Shown here: piece after piece, positions 21,596-34,100 of the stretch
How the letters are laid out: each line of letters begins with the position of its first letter
Position numbering within the stretch: position 1 is the stretch's first letter
NCBI GenBank assembly: GCA_963921825.1
Contig: OY997594.1
Span: forward strand, 67,999,675-68,063,674
Source of the DNA: Erodium maritimum
Taxonomy: Eukaryota > Streptophyta > Magnoliopsida > Geraniales > Geraniaceae
Direction: 5' to 3'
Length of the DNA: 64,000 bases
Program-made: the position numbers and the translations under genes
Notes under the pieces: generated by a model
Database searches by the model: none
What the model was told of the DNA's origin: nothing
The model's input: the letters and a program-made list of their open reading frames with translations, nothing else

Positions 21596-22331
21596 GAAGA
21601 CGCGGGAGAACATAAGACTAATCCTACACCCGCATTGCCATCTATCCGAGTGAACTCCAGAGACTGTACGAGCGCAAGCTTCTAATTCCACCACCGAGAG
21701 CCATGAAGACATTGTTCGCATAATGCAGGTACGTCTTTGAATTTATCCCCAAATCCACTGCCTCGATGCTTGTTACACGCTTTAATCTCCTATTTGATCT
21801 TTGTGTACGTGTTTCTGCATCACCCCTCAGTTTTTCTTCGAATTGCATCTAGGTTTGTTTTTGATTCCACAACCAATGGTACATGATGTGGTGAGAGAAC
21901 CCTCTTTCAAGCTTGTGGGTTAGTGTTCAGAGTCGTGTCTTTAGAAAATTTCAGTAGATTTTGTATGTAGATGGCCAATCGGTAGGTGACCTAGTACGAG
22001 TTCTATGAGATTCTGTGTTCTTTGATTGGAATTGAGTTCTGAGCATTCCTGGTTCCTAACAGACCCTCCCATGACTCCCACCATGATGATCCCAATAAGG
22101 GAAGACGGAAATATGTATGCTGTGTTTTGGGTTTTTTTTTTGATGGTTCCTTACATTTTAGGGAGAACGCCGAATCTTACCTTTGTGAAGAATGTGTTTC
22201 GCAAGTCCTAACTACGCGCACCTTTTTGTCACATGTACTGAACAAAAGGTGTTTTTTTTACCCTATAATCTTGCAATCTCCGTGATGATAGAGTTGAATG
22301 TTAGACTTATCTACACATACATTGTACTCCT
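21596..22331. other. Unassigned stretch between TE and RLP relic
   Basis: No convincing gene. A splice-donor-like AATGCAG/GTACGTC string occurs at 21722-21735 and T-rich, intron-like DNA follows, so a decayed exon is possible, but no protein family is recognisable in any frame. Confidence 0.3.
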
Positions 22332-22411
22332 CGGATCTGTGGGAACTCATCTGATTTTGATAGTTAGCAATGCTTCTCTTTCATCTTCATGACAAGCGAT
22401 AGGAATTTCAT
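22332..22411 (-). pseudogene. Relic of a fifth RLP gene (5' end only)
   Basis: The minus strand starts ATGAAATTCCT at 22411 and then matches the region of RLP1 coding for ACHEDEREALLTF, but about 45-50 nt coding for most of the signal peptide are deleted, which shifts the frame. Homology with RLP1 stops near 22332, so only some 25 codons' worth remain. The sequence upstream of its start (22412 onward) is colinear with the RLP1 promoter, including the TATA region. This is direct evidence that the cluster once had a fifth member. Confidence 0.75.
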
Positions 22412-24000
22412 TGCTCCTGTATATATGGCTATATGGGAATGAACTCCCGATAGTTTAATCTTTGGAAGCCAAATCTAATGCTCTTTTTATAGATGTTTCG
22501 CATGGCTATCATCAGAACTTGACAGGAAATTTCTTGGAAAACTTAGCTTTGAACTTTAACTTGGCGAATCGTGGAAAGACTGTCATCATCTCGGTCAGAT
22601 TATATTAGCCTCTAAAAGTATGCATTTTTCTAATTTTCTAAATTATCTGGATGATCTATTCGCCAGATAAAACATGATGTAGGCAGCTTTGAATATGTCT
22701 TTGTTTACTACATTTGTGCTTGTGTGAAACTAATCTGCATGACAACTGGGCTTCTCTGATGAAATAGGATGACAAACAAGAATGATCATTTAAATATGCA
22801 CAATTCGGAACCAAGTAGGGTAGTTATTTTACCAAATCTGAATATAAAATGGTATTTATTTTTAATTTTCTTGTGGAAAAACTGTCATTGCTTAAGGTAT
22901 ATAGTATATTAGACTGTGGCTTATCTGTTTAGACTGTAAATATATTTCTCTATCAATAGATATGACAGAGTTTAATGCTGTCCTTTCCTATGTTTATGTC
23001 ATTCTCTTATCAAACAATTTATCCACAATTAAATAGTGAAGTCAAATGTGGTTTGATTGAACTCAATTTTGTAATCCAAGTATCATTGAGAGAAGACATC
23101 AGCTGTAATCACTAGAGCATGGACCATTCCTGCACTATTTAATCCTAAAATCTAAGGTAAACCTGTCTGGTTCAGGTACCTTCTACTTTTGCGGTTTCTA
23201 GAGACCCACAATTGAACTTGATACGTGTGAGAGTCATAATGTTCAATCATTTTATTAATCATATGATAGTCAAATAAAAGTTTGAGTTTTATATGCCAGA
23301 TTTTTCATGTAAACTAGTGATTTGCTTGCATATGTGGCCGATATATATTTGCCGTCAATAATTTTATTTAGTTTGAACAGCAATCAAATGTTCCTTATAC
23401 GTATGGCAATTCACATGAACAGGTCAAGTAATATTAAACCTGGGGTTAATTACCTTTTGTACCCCTTTTCTATTGGTAACATACCTTTTGTACCCCTGCG
23501 TTTTGTAACGTTCAATAACAGTCCCTCCGTTTCGGTAACAGTCATTTAGTACCCTTTATGAATTGGTCACAGATCATCAAAATAGCGTAAACTTGACCAA
23601 AATTTTGTCCTGAGCGTTACCAATACATAAGAGGTACTAAAGGTAATTAACCCAAAAACCTGACAATGTGAATGTGATAATGAAATTATTGGCATTTTCT
23701 TGTCTATGTCATTCACCTACTATTCTTATTAGTGCATCACCCATATAATATATGGGCACACATTTACTTGAAATTAAAATTGAAAAATTCCAAGTACTAA
23801 TAATTTTGTCAAATTGCTCAAAAAAGTGTCTCACTAAACAAATTATAATAATCAATCTGTTGCTCAAACTTTGAGATTTATATATCTTGTGAGTCTCCCA
23901 AATATGTAGATATTACAAGTTTGTTCGTGTGTGATAGAGAATACTTTGAATGGTTGTCATATCATCTTACTATTTAGCTGATGAGACAGTTGGAAATGAG
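22412..24000 (-). repeat. Duplicated copy of the RLP1 5' flank
   Basis: Colinear with 28448-30000: shared phrases include TGGCTATATGGGAATGAAC, GGAAGCCAAATCTAATGCTC, the TATA region (CTCTTTTTATAGATG), and a run around GTATATTAGACT. The two copies differ by private MITE insertions (23443-23653 here, 28993-29309 there). It marks the outer edge of the tandem duplication unit. Confidence 0.7.
23443..23653. mobile_element. Mutator-type MITE (211 bp)
   Basis: Ends GGGTTAATTACCTTTTGTAC and (reversed) GGGTTAATTACCTTTAGTAC. Flanking 9-mers TTAAACCTG (23434-23442) and AAAAACCTG (23654-23662) agree at 7 of 9 positions. It is absent from the paralogous flank of RLP1 near 29.85 kb. Confidence 0.75.
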
Positions 24001-25363
24001 AAGAATAATGTGATGAGGGAACATATACTGTAAGTAACAAGAGCCTGTGGGAGTTTGGCCACATACACCACTGCGCTCTTCATTTGTGCTCTTTCTATAA
24101 GGATCAAAGAAGTTTTGTTTAGATATGCCTTCAATTAATTTGAACTGTGGGAGTTCAGCCAAACAAGTTTTTTAAATAACTAAAAGGGATAAATTAATAC
24201 ATTTTTAATAAAAAATGAATTGTCTCGTGTAGTGTGGCAAGTGGTCACAAGGGGGTGAATTCGGTTATCCTGCGAATTGAGAGGAACAATAAAACCTGTG
24301 CCCGTGGGGAGAGAAAAAAAAAATCCAAAACTACCAAAAACTGCCGACTCGCCGATGAATTTGCCCCCCTCTGCAGCTGCTCTTACAAAGTATTGCACTT
24401 GTGAGTGCAGTTGTCGTACGCATTCGACTACAATTCATTCACACTTTGCGAATGCATTGTACCGAAAGCCTTTGAGCGCAATCGGACCTAGAAGTATGAG
24501 ATCAATGCATGGGTGAAAAAGTTGACAAAGGATCAGCAGGAGCACCCTCACCCACTCCCGACCCCTAGGGAGTTCATCAATGCTATTGGACAATGGATGT
24601 TGTCCCTGGCTAAATATTTACAAGAACTATAACTTAATGCTGTATGAGCCTGTGTCCTAATTCAGAAGTGAAACGAACATGGAATTCCTATAATTTTTTA
24701 GTCTATGGAAGTTATGTTACTGATGACAACTTTTACATCTTGTGCAGAGTGGTGATGCATCATGTAGTATTCAGTCTCTTACATTGGATTCAATTCCATT
24801 CCAGGTTAGCTTGCACATTTCTTGTACTTCGGAGCTTGCTATAAATTTAAGACTTGACTGATCATGAATGCTCAACTTTTGCCATAGTTGTTTGGGTTCT
24901 GAACCTAGATGTATCTGTTATTGTACCTTTTTCCCTTGTTAAACTGTTCGTGAAGAAATGAACTCCAGAATTTCTTATGAAGTTTCCGATATGGTTAAAA
25001 AGTTCTTAGGTTTGCTTTGCTGTTTCCAAGTCTACTTTCACTACGTGAGTATATGACTGATGAAAAAGAGAGATAATTTCTAACGCGATACAGTTTTCCA
25101 GACTCTAACTTGAAGATAATTATTCTATTCTTATTCAGCATGTCGTATCAGTGAGCATTACCATGTAGGAACACTTATTATATCAATCTTAGCTATGAAG
25201 TTACCATCTAGTCTTTCTACAAAAAAAAAGAAAAAAAGAAAAAAAGAAATGCATAGGAGCTGCATGAGGGAGAGTATGATGCTATAGACATCATATAATT
25301 CCTTCACTAAGATTATTTCAGTATAATTACAAGCATGCCCTAAATAAAACTGCCTTTTCTCTT
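24001..25363. other. Non-coding 3' flank of RLP1
   Basis: No gene seen. About 24720-24840 resembles 30680-30800 and 39150-39260 (phrases such as CTGACA(G/A)CAACTTTT, TTGCAGGGTGG, AGGTTAGT), i.e. a 3'-flank module copied along the array. A GAAAAAAAG-type purine run lies at 25221-25250. Confidence 0.5.
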
Positions 25364-28300
25364 CTATTCACCTGATTTCAAATATTGGAGGATTCTCAAA
25401 GCTATCCTATCAATTGCCTTCCAATACCTTTTCCTGTGTTCCTCTTTCATCAAATATAAGACCATGAAAAGTCCCCCAAACCCAGCTACATACCCAAGAA
25501 TAACAGATACAATGATTAACAACTTCTCCTTGTCATCCTCAGCATCCTCAGCATCAACAGTTACCTGACCAGTACAACCACTAATGTTGCAGCTTATACC
25601 ACCAGGAATATTACATAAAAACTCATTCCCAATATATGCTGAACCATCTCCATACCAGGTGTCGAATCGTGTTCCCGATGGAATCTTCCCACTGAAATTG
25701 TTGTAGGAGAAATTCACAGTAGAGAGAGCATCCAACAAATTTAGCGATGATGGGATGTTTCCACTCAGATTGTTGAAGCTCAGGTCCAGAGATTCCAAGC
25801 CACTCATTCTTCCAATGTCGTCTGGAATTTCACCAGAGAGAACATTATGCGAGATGTTTAGCATAGAGAGGCCATGCAAGAGGCCTATCTCTGATGGAAC
25901 ACTCCCAGTCAAGAAATTACATGAGAGATCTATTCCACTATGGTATGTGCGGACAACCTCAAGTTGATATGATGACCCCTTCAGCGTCATATCCAGTTCC
26001 ACACCCGCATATGTGGCGGAGATAACATAACCGAGAATATCCCCATCTTCTGGCCTGCTTGTTAGCATCTTCAGACCATGTAATCTGTTTGGAATGGGTC
26101 CCGAGAGTTTGTTGTTTGAGAAACCTATGTATTGCAGCTTCTCTAACCTGGTTATCTCTTGAGGGATTGATCCATTGAAGGAATTACATTCTAGAACAAG
26201 AATGTGAAGGTTTTGGAGGGCACCAATGAATTCTGGGATATTTCCTTCAATTCGATTATATCCCAGCTTAAGGACCATCAAACTTGGCAGCTTCTGAACA
26301 AGACTTGGAAAAAGGCCATCAAACTGATTGTTGCTGAGGTCCAGATAACTCAAACTCCTTGCATCCCCAAGTTCATCAGGAATTTTTCCACTTAGGTAGT
26401 TCCGTCCAAGGTCTAGAAAAACCAGAGATGTACAATAGCCTAAGCTGGTAGAAACTGTACCTGACAGTGTATTGTTTGAAAGATCAAGGAGCCTCAAAAC
26501 GTTAATTGCGGGACAGAAAGAGTGTGGAATCTGACCAGAAAGGTTGTTGCCTGATAATGATAAGTATATGGTGCTTCCAAAATCTATTTCTGCTGGTATG
26601 CTTCCCGTGAATTTGTTCCATGATAAGTCGATGGATTCAATGTTCTGAAGCTGGAGAGGAATGGGTCCATGAAGGTTGTTGTATGCCAAATTCAGTGTTG
26701 CAGGGAGAAAGAATGATTGTAGTTGAATGCTAGGTGGGAGAACACCTTGGAGCATGTTGAAGGAGAGATCCAAGAAACAAAGACTTGGTAGGTTGAACAG
26801 CCACCAAGGGATTTCCCCTGACAAGGTGTTATTAGCCAGAGACAGGGATTCAAGTCTTGTCAGTCCCGAAATGAAATTTGGGATGCCACCCCCTATTTGA
26901 CATGAACTGAGTTGCAATACCTGTGGCTGGAAGTTGAGGGGGAAAGGGTTTTGGTCTACTTTCACAGTCAACCCACTAAATCCTAAACTTATGTATTCTG
27001 GTTTCAATTGAGAAAAAGATCTCAAAGAAACTGTTCCCTTTATCGTGTTGATGGAAATATCAAGGTAGCTGAGATTTGAAATCTGGTTGATACAATCAGG
27101 AAGATATCCAGTGAGATTGTTGAGTGACAACACTAGATACTTGAGACTGCTGATATTACAGATCGAATCTGGGATGGTACCTTGTAAAGAATTTTGTATC
27201 AAACTTAGTGACTGGAGACTTTTTAGACTTCCTATTGAGGGTGGAATATGACCACCAAAATTGTTCAGATCAAGCACTAGATTTTGAATGTTTGTAAGAT
27301 TAGTGATTGAAGCAGGTATAGACCCTTTAATTTGACAACTAAGTGCACTGAAAGAAACCAATGAAGTGGTATTGGAAATTGAAGATGGAATTGATCCAGT
27401 AACCTGGGTTAATGAGATATCCAAGATTTCCAGATGAGCCCAAGGCACCTCAAAAAACTTATTAAGATCGATTGTAAGATCGGTATTGCTGCCCACATAA
27501 AGTTCTAATAGTTGAGGAAGGTGAGGAACTGGACCTTGTAGGTTTGAGTTTGTGAGATCAAGGATAGAAAGAGCAGTGAGATTTCCAAGCTTGCCCGGAA
27601 TTGTGTAGCTAAGATAGTTGGAATCCATTTTAAGTGAATGGAGATGAGTAAGATTTAGAAGATAGCCTATGGGAACTTTTCCAATGATTCTGCAATTAGA
27701 CAATTGGAGAAAGTTAAGATTATAGAGAGATGATATAGGCTTGGCCCACTGAGTTGATGTAGACGCATCTGACAGATCAAGACCAGTAATTATCAGTTCC
27801 TTGACATTCTGCATACCCCTCAACCAATTCAAGTTTGGAGAAGAGAGATCGCCAGCATTTGCATAAGCCATGAAGGAACCAGAAGTGATCTTCAAAGAAG
27901 AAGTCAAATTAGCGGAAATGGATGAGTAGTCAAGTACAGGAAAAGAACATGAAACATCCAGTGATATTAGTGAAGTAAGGTTGGCAAATTGGGTTGTAAT
28001 GGAATCTCTGAACACTGCATTTGATAGGTTAAGGTATCTGAGTTTTGTGAAATTCGAAAATGCATTTGGTATCTTTGAAAACATGAAATTGTTGAAGCTG
28101 AGATCGAGATTCTGGAGTTGAGTGAGGGTGAAGAGAGCAGAAGAGAAGGTACCATTGATAGCTACCGATTTTCCAGAGGAAACAACCTTTCCATTTGTGT
28201 TAATCAGCACGCTTTCTGGACTAGGATTCCGAAGGTTGACAGTAACAACATGGAATGACTCTGAACACTGAATACCCTGCCAGATGCAGCAGTTTTGGCC

Positions 28301-28447
28301 CTTCCACGAAGACAACCTATTTGTAGGATCTGTAAGATGGGATTTGAAAGTTAGCAATGCTTCTCTTTCATCTTCATGACAAGCGGTGATCACCTTGAAG
28401 TTGGAGAAGAAGAAAAGAATAACAGTCAGAAGAAATAGGAATTTCAT
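25364..28447 (-). CDS. Receptor-like protein with LRR ectodomain (RLP1 of the cluster)
   Basis: Intact single-exon ORF, 1027 aa. Probable signal peptide 1-22; LRR N-cap 23-61 with the paired-Cys motif NCCIWQGIQC; LRRs of plant extracellular type (LxxLxLxxNxLxGxIP) from about 100 to 790 and again from about 839 to 925. Between them is a non-LRR island (791-838, containing YAGVELDM and TYHSGIDLS). Then a Cys-containing C-cap (926-960), an acidic juxtamembrane stretch (DAEDAEDDKEK, 965-975), a transmembrane helix 976-1000 with GYVAG (GxxxG) and a 27-residue basic tail without kinase. Many NxS/T sites suggest heavy glycosylation. It is expected at the plasma membrane as a ligand-binding receptor needing SOBIR1/BAK1-type kinases to signal; the family includes immune and developmental receptors. 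The ligand is unknown. It is the most diverged of the four copies and differs from them in its promoter. Confidence 0.93.
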   Translation of the reverse strand: MKFLFLLTVILFFFSNFKVITACHEDEREALLTFKSHLTDPTNRLSSWKGQNCCIWQGIQCSESFHVVTVNLRNPSPESVLINTNGKVVSSGKSVAINGTFSSALFTLTQLQNLDLSFNNFMFSKIPNAFSNFTKLRYLNLSNAVFRDSITTQFANLTSLISLDVSCSFPVLDYSSISANLTSSLKITSGSFMAYANAGDLSSPNLNWLRGMQNVKELIITGLDLSDASTSTQWAKPISSLYNLNFLQLSNCRIIGKVPIGYLLNLTHLHSLKMDSNYLSYTIPGKLGNLTALSILDLTNSNLQGPVPHLPQLLELYVGSNTDLTIDLNKFFEVPWAHLEILDISLTQVTGSIPSSISNTTSLVSFSALSCQIKGSIPASITNLTNIQNLVLDLNNFGGHIPPSIGSLKSLQSLSLIQNSLQGTIPDSICNISSLKYLVLSLNNLTGYLPDCINQISNLSYLDISINTIKGTVSLRSFSQLKPEYISLGFSGLTVKVDQNPFPLNFQPQVLQLSSCQIGGGIPNFISGLTRLESLSLANNTLSGEIPWWLFNLPSLCFLDLSFNMLQGVLPPSIQLQSFFLPATLNLAYNNLHGPIPLQLQNIESIDLSWNKFTGSIPAEIDFGSTIYLSLSGNNLSGQIPHSFCPAINVLRLLDLSNNTLSGTVSTSLGYCTSLVFLDLGRNYLSGKIPDELGDARSLSYLDLSNNQFDGLFPSLVQKLPSLMVLKLGYNRIEGNIPEFIGALQNLHILVLECNSFNGSIPQEITRLEKLQYIGFSNNKLSGPIPNRLHGLKMLTSRPEDGDILGYVISATYAGVELDMTLKGSSYQLEVVRTYHSGIDLSCNFLTGSVPSEIGLLHGLSMLNISHNVLSGEIPDDIGRMSGLESLDLSFNNLSGNIPSSLNLLDALSTVNFSYNNFSGKIPSGTRFDTWYGDGSAYIGNEFLCNIPGGISCNISGCTGQVTVDAEDAEDDKEKLLIIVSVILGYVAGFGGLFMVLYLMKEEHRKRYWKAIDRIALRILQYLKSGE

Positions 28448-28520
28448 TCTTCCTGTATGTATGGCTATATGGGAATGAACTTTTGATGGTTTAATATTTG
28501 GAAGCCAAATCTAATGCTCT

Positions 28521-28527
28521 CTTTATA
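28521..28527 (-). promoter_or_regulatory. TATA box of RLP1
   Basis: Minus-strand TATAAAG, 74 bp upstream of the ATG at 28447. The duplicated flank of the relic gene keeps a matching TATAAAAAG at about 22472-22480. No W-box was seen next to it, unlike RLP2 and RLP3. Confidence 0.55.
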
Positions 28528-28992
28528 GATATTTTGTGTGGCTATCATCAGAGCTTGGCGGGAAATTTCTTGGAAAGATTATGTTTGAAACGTTGAATTT
28601 TAACTCGGTGAATTGTCGAAAGACTGTCACCATCTCGGTTAGATTATATTAGCCTCTAAAAGTATGCGTTTCTCTAAATTATCTGGATGATCTATTCACC
28701 AGAGACATCATGATTTTGGCAGCTTTAAATGTATATTAATTAACTACATATGTGCTTGTCTGAAACTAATCTGAGTGACAACTGGCCTTTTGGTTTCCTT
28801 GGTGAAGTAGGATGAAGTTTATTTTATGTTTGTTCTTCGCTGAACATGACACGGAGATAAGTATGATCATTTAAATAAGGGAAATACGGAGAGAAGACAA
28901 GTAGGGTAGTGTCTTTACCAGATCTGAATGATGAATGGTATTTATTTTTAGTTTTCTTGTGGCAAAGACATCATTGCTTAAGGTATGATATA

Positions 28993-29309
28993 TGGTTAAT
29001 TGCTAAAATCTACCTTATAAATTGTCCACGTGCGAAAAACTACCTTATGTATTATCCATGCTTTTAAACTACCCTATCTTTTGACCACGGTCGTTTACTG
29101 ACAAATTTTGGATATTCCGTTATAATTAGGGACGTGGACAATACATAAGGATAGCTTTCACACGTGGAGATACATAAGGGTAGTAATTTCGTTGAAAAAA
29201 CTAACAAACAACCGTGGTCAAAAGATAGGGTAGTTCAAAAGCATGGACAGTACATAAGGTAGTTTTTCGCACGTGGACAATTCATAATGTAGTTTTTAGC
29301 AATTAACCC
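28993..29309. mobile_element. Mutator-type MITE, copy A (317 bp)
   Basis: Inverted ends (T)GGTTAATTGCTAAAA and, reversed, GGGTTAATTGCTAAAA, continuing through CCACGTGCGAAAAACTACC on both arms. Flanking 9-mers TATGATATA and TATAATACA agree at 7 of 9. The paralogous site near 22898-22906 is empty. Copy B of the same family is at 38726-38962. Confidence 0.8.
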
Positions 29310-31150
29310 TATAATACATTAGACTAAGGCATATCTGGAACCGATGTGTATATTTCTTTATCAATAGAGTTGACTGAGTTTAATGCTGTCCTTTTTATGT
29401 TGATCTCATTCTCTTGTCAAGCAATTTATCCGCAATTAAATTTTGAAATCAAATGTTGTTTAACTGAAATCAATTTATAATCCAGGTAACATAGAGATAG
29501 TTATAGACATCAACTGTGATCATTAGGGCATGGGACTTGCCTGCTCTATTTAATCTTAAAAATCGAAGGTAAACCTTTCTGCTCCAGTAACCTTCTGTTT
29601 TTGTGCGTGTTTAACTGTTTGTATAGTTCCACAGTTGAGGTTGGTAAGTATCAGTCATAATGCTCAATCATTTAAAATTATATGCTGGTCAAATAAAGTT
29701 TTGAGTTTCTTTTGATTTTACATGTAAACCCGTGATTCCCTTGCATATGTGGCTGGTATATATTCATTGTCAATTATTCTATTTAGTTTGAACTGAGATC
29801 AGATGGTTCTCTTATGTATGCCAATTCATATGAGCAGGCCAAGTACTATTCAATCTCTCTGTCAACGTAGATTTGATAAATTTAACATGAAACATAGCCC
29901 TTTTCTGAGCCAGATAGAGCTTCTGATGTGAAATTGTGATTGTTGTGTTTCTTTTCAGTATATGCCATTCTTATACTATTCTTATTAATTCATTCTTATA
30001 CCAATCTTAATATCTTTGATAAAGTCTCCTCTAGGATTTCCTAGTTGGTGTTTGCCTCTTGCATCTGCGAGCCCTAATCGCCAACGGATCATTCTACCAT
30101 ACCGTGGTTTTCTGGCTTGGAAATTTTGACAAGTTTGAATTAGAGAGGAACTGATGGATTGATCCTTTGATGGTAATGTATGGGTGGATATGAAGGGCAA
30201 GAGTTGATCATTTGCAAAGGTTCATGTTTTAAGGGAAAACACGGTTTGTCAAATTTTCAGGAAAATTTGATAAATTGTTGCTGTACTTTAAAAGAGCTGG
30301 AAATGATGATCCCCGTCTTGTATATAATGCGGCATTGGGCGTATTTGAAAGTCGCTTGTGTGTTATAGAAGTACTTTGAATGCTTGTGTCTTCATTTGTG
30401 CTCTTTTCTCTAAGGATCAAAGAAGCATTTTTGAATCCACAAATCATTTCATGCCTTAAAAGCCCATTACTCATGGCAGAAGTATTCCCCTTCACTAAAA
30501 TGCTAAAGACCACAAAGCAAAAAGTATGAATATTTCCCATTGCTACACTTCTAATTGTTATTGTATGTTCATCCAGGCAATGGATTTAGGTCAGTACTGC
30601 AAAATCATATTAGAATGTCTTGCAATTCACCAGTGAAACTGCATTTAACATCTTTAACTTTTAGTTTTTCGAAATTTTCTACTGACAGCAACTTTTTAGT
30701 ATTTGCAGGGTGGTGACCGGTGATACAGAATATACAGCATTTAATTACTACCTTCGTTTCTGTTTCTTTCCGGGTTAGTCTGCACTTCGATTTTTTTTTC
30801 TGAACATGATATAAATTTGCTATTTTGCTTGTCCTGTTGAATGAGTTGCCACCTACTATATTCTCTTCCCTAGCCAGGACGTAGCTTATCAGCCATTAAA
30901 TGGAAGCTTTCCATGACTACGCGACTAAAAAGAGATTTTATTGCAAGCATGATGCGGTTTTCCAAACAATAACATGAAGAGTAGGTTTGATACATTACAG
31001 TTCTCTACAAAAATGGATAATATATACACTGTAAAATTATATCATGAAGAATATAAACTGCATGAGATAGAGATAAGAGTGAACAATTCATCCCCAACAT
31101 TCTATCAGTACAATAGCACTTATGCTTTAAATAAACTGCCTTTTTGTTGT
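29310..31150. other. RLP1-RLP2 spacer
   Basis: Non-coding. It holds the remainder of the duplicated 5' flank of RLP1 (to about 30000) and the 3'-flank module of RLP2 (about 30680-31150). Short open frames at 29985-30540 match no family. Confidence 0.5.
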
Positions 31151-34100
31151 TCACTTCAAGTGACAGATTCGGAGGATTTTCAAAGCTATCTTATCAATTG
31201 CATTCCAATACCCATTCCTCTGCTTCTCCTTCATCAAATGTAAAACCATGAAAAGCCCCCAAAACCCAGCAACATACCCGAGAATCACAAATATAAAGAA
31301 TAACAACCACTCCTTGGCCTCATCAGCATCCTCAGTGTCAACAGTTTCCTGACCAGTGGAACCACTAATGTTGCAGGTTATCCCACCAGGAACATCACAT
31401 AAAAACTCGTTACCAACATATGCTGAACCATCTCCATACCAGGTGTCGAATCGCGTCCCTGATGGAATATTCCCACTGAAATTGTTGTATGAGAAGCTCA
31501 CTGTAGAGAGAGCATCCAACAAATTTAATGAAGCTGGGATTTCTCCGCTAAGATTATTGAAGCTCAGGTCCAGAGATTCCAAGCCACTCATTCTGCCAAT
31601 GCTGTCTGGAATTTCACCAGAGAGGGCATTATGTGAGACGTTCAACGTATAGAGCCCATGCAAGAGGCCTATCTCTGATGGAATAGTCTCAGTCAAGGCG
31701 TTGTATGAGAGATCTATTCCACTGTGGTATGTCCGCACAACGTCTAGTTGATATGATGATCCCTTGCTCTTCATACGTAGTTCGACACCAGCGTATATGG
31801 TGGAGACAACATAACCAAGAATATTTCCATCTTCAGGTCTGGTTTTCATCATCTTCAGACCATCTAATCTGCCAGGGATAGGACCGGAGAGCTTATTGTT
31901 TGAGAATCCTATGAACTGCAGCTTCTCTAACCTGTTTATCTCTTGAGGGATTGATCCATTGAAGGAATTGAACTCTAGTACAAAAATCTGGAGGTTTTGG
32001 AGGTCACCAATGAATCGCGGGATATTCCCTTCAAGTCTATTATATCCGAGCTTAAGGACCATCAAATTTGTCAGCTTCTGAACAAAAGCAGGAAAAGTCC
32101 CACCAAAATCATTGTCACAGAGGGCCAGATAACTCAAACTTCTTGCTTCTCCTAGTTCATCAGGAATTTTTCCACTTAGGAGGTTACATCTGAGGTCTAG
32201 ATAAACCAGAGATGTACAATAGTCTAAGCTGGTTGGGATTGTACCTGAAAGTGTATTGTTTGAAAGATCAAGGAGTCGCAAGACGTTCATAGCGGGACAG
32301 AACGTGGGAGGAATCCGACCAGAAAGGTTGTTGCCTGCTAATGACAAGTATATGGTGCTTCCCAGATCAATCTGTGTTGGTATGCTTCCTGTGAAATTGT
32401 TCTCAGATAAATCAATGGATTCAATGTTCTGAAGCTGGAGCGGAATGGGTCCATGAAGGTTGTTGTGTCCTAGATTCAATGTTGCAGGGGCGAAGAATGA
32501 GTGTAGCTGAATGCTAGGTGGGAGAACACCTTGAAGCTTGTTGAAGGAGAGATCCAAGTGACCCAAACTCGGCAAGTTGAACAGCCACAAAGGAATTTCC
32601 CCAGACAGATTGTTGTAAGCCAAAGACAGGTATTCAAGTCTGGTGAGTCTAGAAATGAAGTCTGGGATGCCGCCCCCTATTTGACATGAACTCAATTCCA
32701 ATACTTCTGGCTGGAAGTTGGGGGGAAGAGGATTTTGGTCTACTTTCACTGTCATCCCACTAAATCCTAAACCTATGGATTCTGGTTTCAGTTGGGCTAA
32801 AGATCTTAAAGAAACAGTTCCATTCATCATGTTGTTGGAAATATCAAGGTAGCGGAGACTCAGCATCTGGCTGATACAATCAGGAAGGTGTCCGGTGAGA
32901 CTGTTGCTGGGCAAGGCTAGGTACTCCAGATCGGTGATGCCACAAATCGACTCAGGTATGGTTCCTTCTAAGGAGTTTTGTATAAAAGACAGATATCGGA
33001 GACCTCTTAGATTCCCCAAAGAGGGTGGCAGAGTACCCGTTAAGTTGTTCACATCAAGCAATAGAACTTGGAGGTTTGTAAGGTTAGTAATGGAAGGATG
33101 TATGGACCCTTGAATCTTGCAATTATATGCCAGGAAATAGGCCAATGAGCTGGCGTTGGCGAATGACGCTGGAATCGATCCAGTAACTTGGGTGGACGAA
33201 ATATCCAAAATAACCAGTTGAGGCCAAGGCAACTCAAAGAATTTTTTGAGATCAATTGTAAGGTTACTATTGCTGCCCACGTGAAGTTGTATGAGTCGAG
33301 GAAGGTGAGGAACTGGACCTTGTAGGTTTGACTTTGATAGATCAAGGATGGAGAGGTTAGTGTGGTTTCCGAGCTTGTCTGGAATTGTTGAGGTAAGATA
33401 GTTATCATCCATTTGAAGGGAATAGAGACGAGTGAGGTTCAGAAGGTAGTCTATGGGGATTTCTCCCACGATTCTGCAATTTGACAGTTGGAGAAAGCAG
33501 AGGTTATGGAGGAAGGACATAGGCTTAGCCCACTGGATTGACTTAGATGATGCCTGAGACAGATCAACACCACTGATGACTAGTGTCCTTAGATTATCCA
33601 TACCCCGCAACCATTCTAGACTCGGCGAAGAGAGAGTGCTGCTATTGGTATAAGTAGTCAAGGAACCAATATTTATTTTTAGTGAAGAAGTCAAATTGTA
33701 GGAAATGGATGGGAAATTAGATACCTTAAAAGCACACGAAATATCCAATGTTTGCAGGGAGGTAAGGTTGGCAAATTGGGTTGTTATGGAATCACTAAAC
33801 ACCGCATTTGATAAGTTAAGGTATGATAGCCTTGTGAGATTTGAAAACCCTTTTGGTATCTTTGAAGACATGAAATTGTTGAAGCTGAGGTCGAGGGTAT
33901 GTATATGAGTAAGGGTGAAGAGAGAAGAAGAGATAATACCAGTAATGGCAGATGACTTCGGAGAGGAAACAACCTTCCCATTCATGTTGATCAGGACACT
34001 ATCTGGATTTGGATTCCGAAGGTTAACTGTCACAACATGGAGTGAGTCTGAGCAATGAATACCTCGCCAGTCGCAGCAGTTTTGGCCCTTCCATGAAAAC

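Noticed and set aside
21642..22211. Small gene or exon near 21.7 kb
   Set aside because: Only a splice-donor-like string supports it; no frame shows recognisable similarity.
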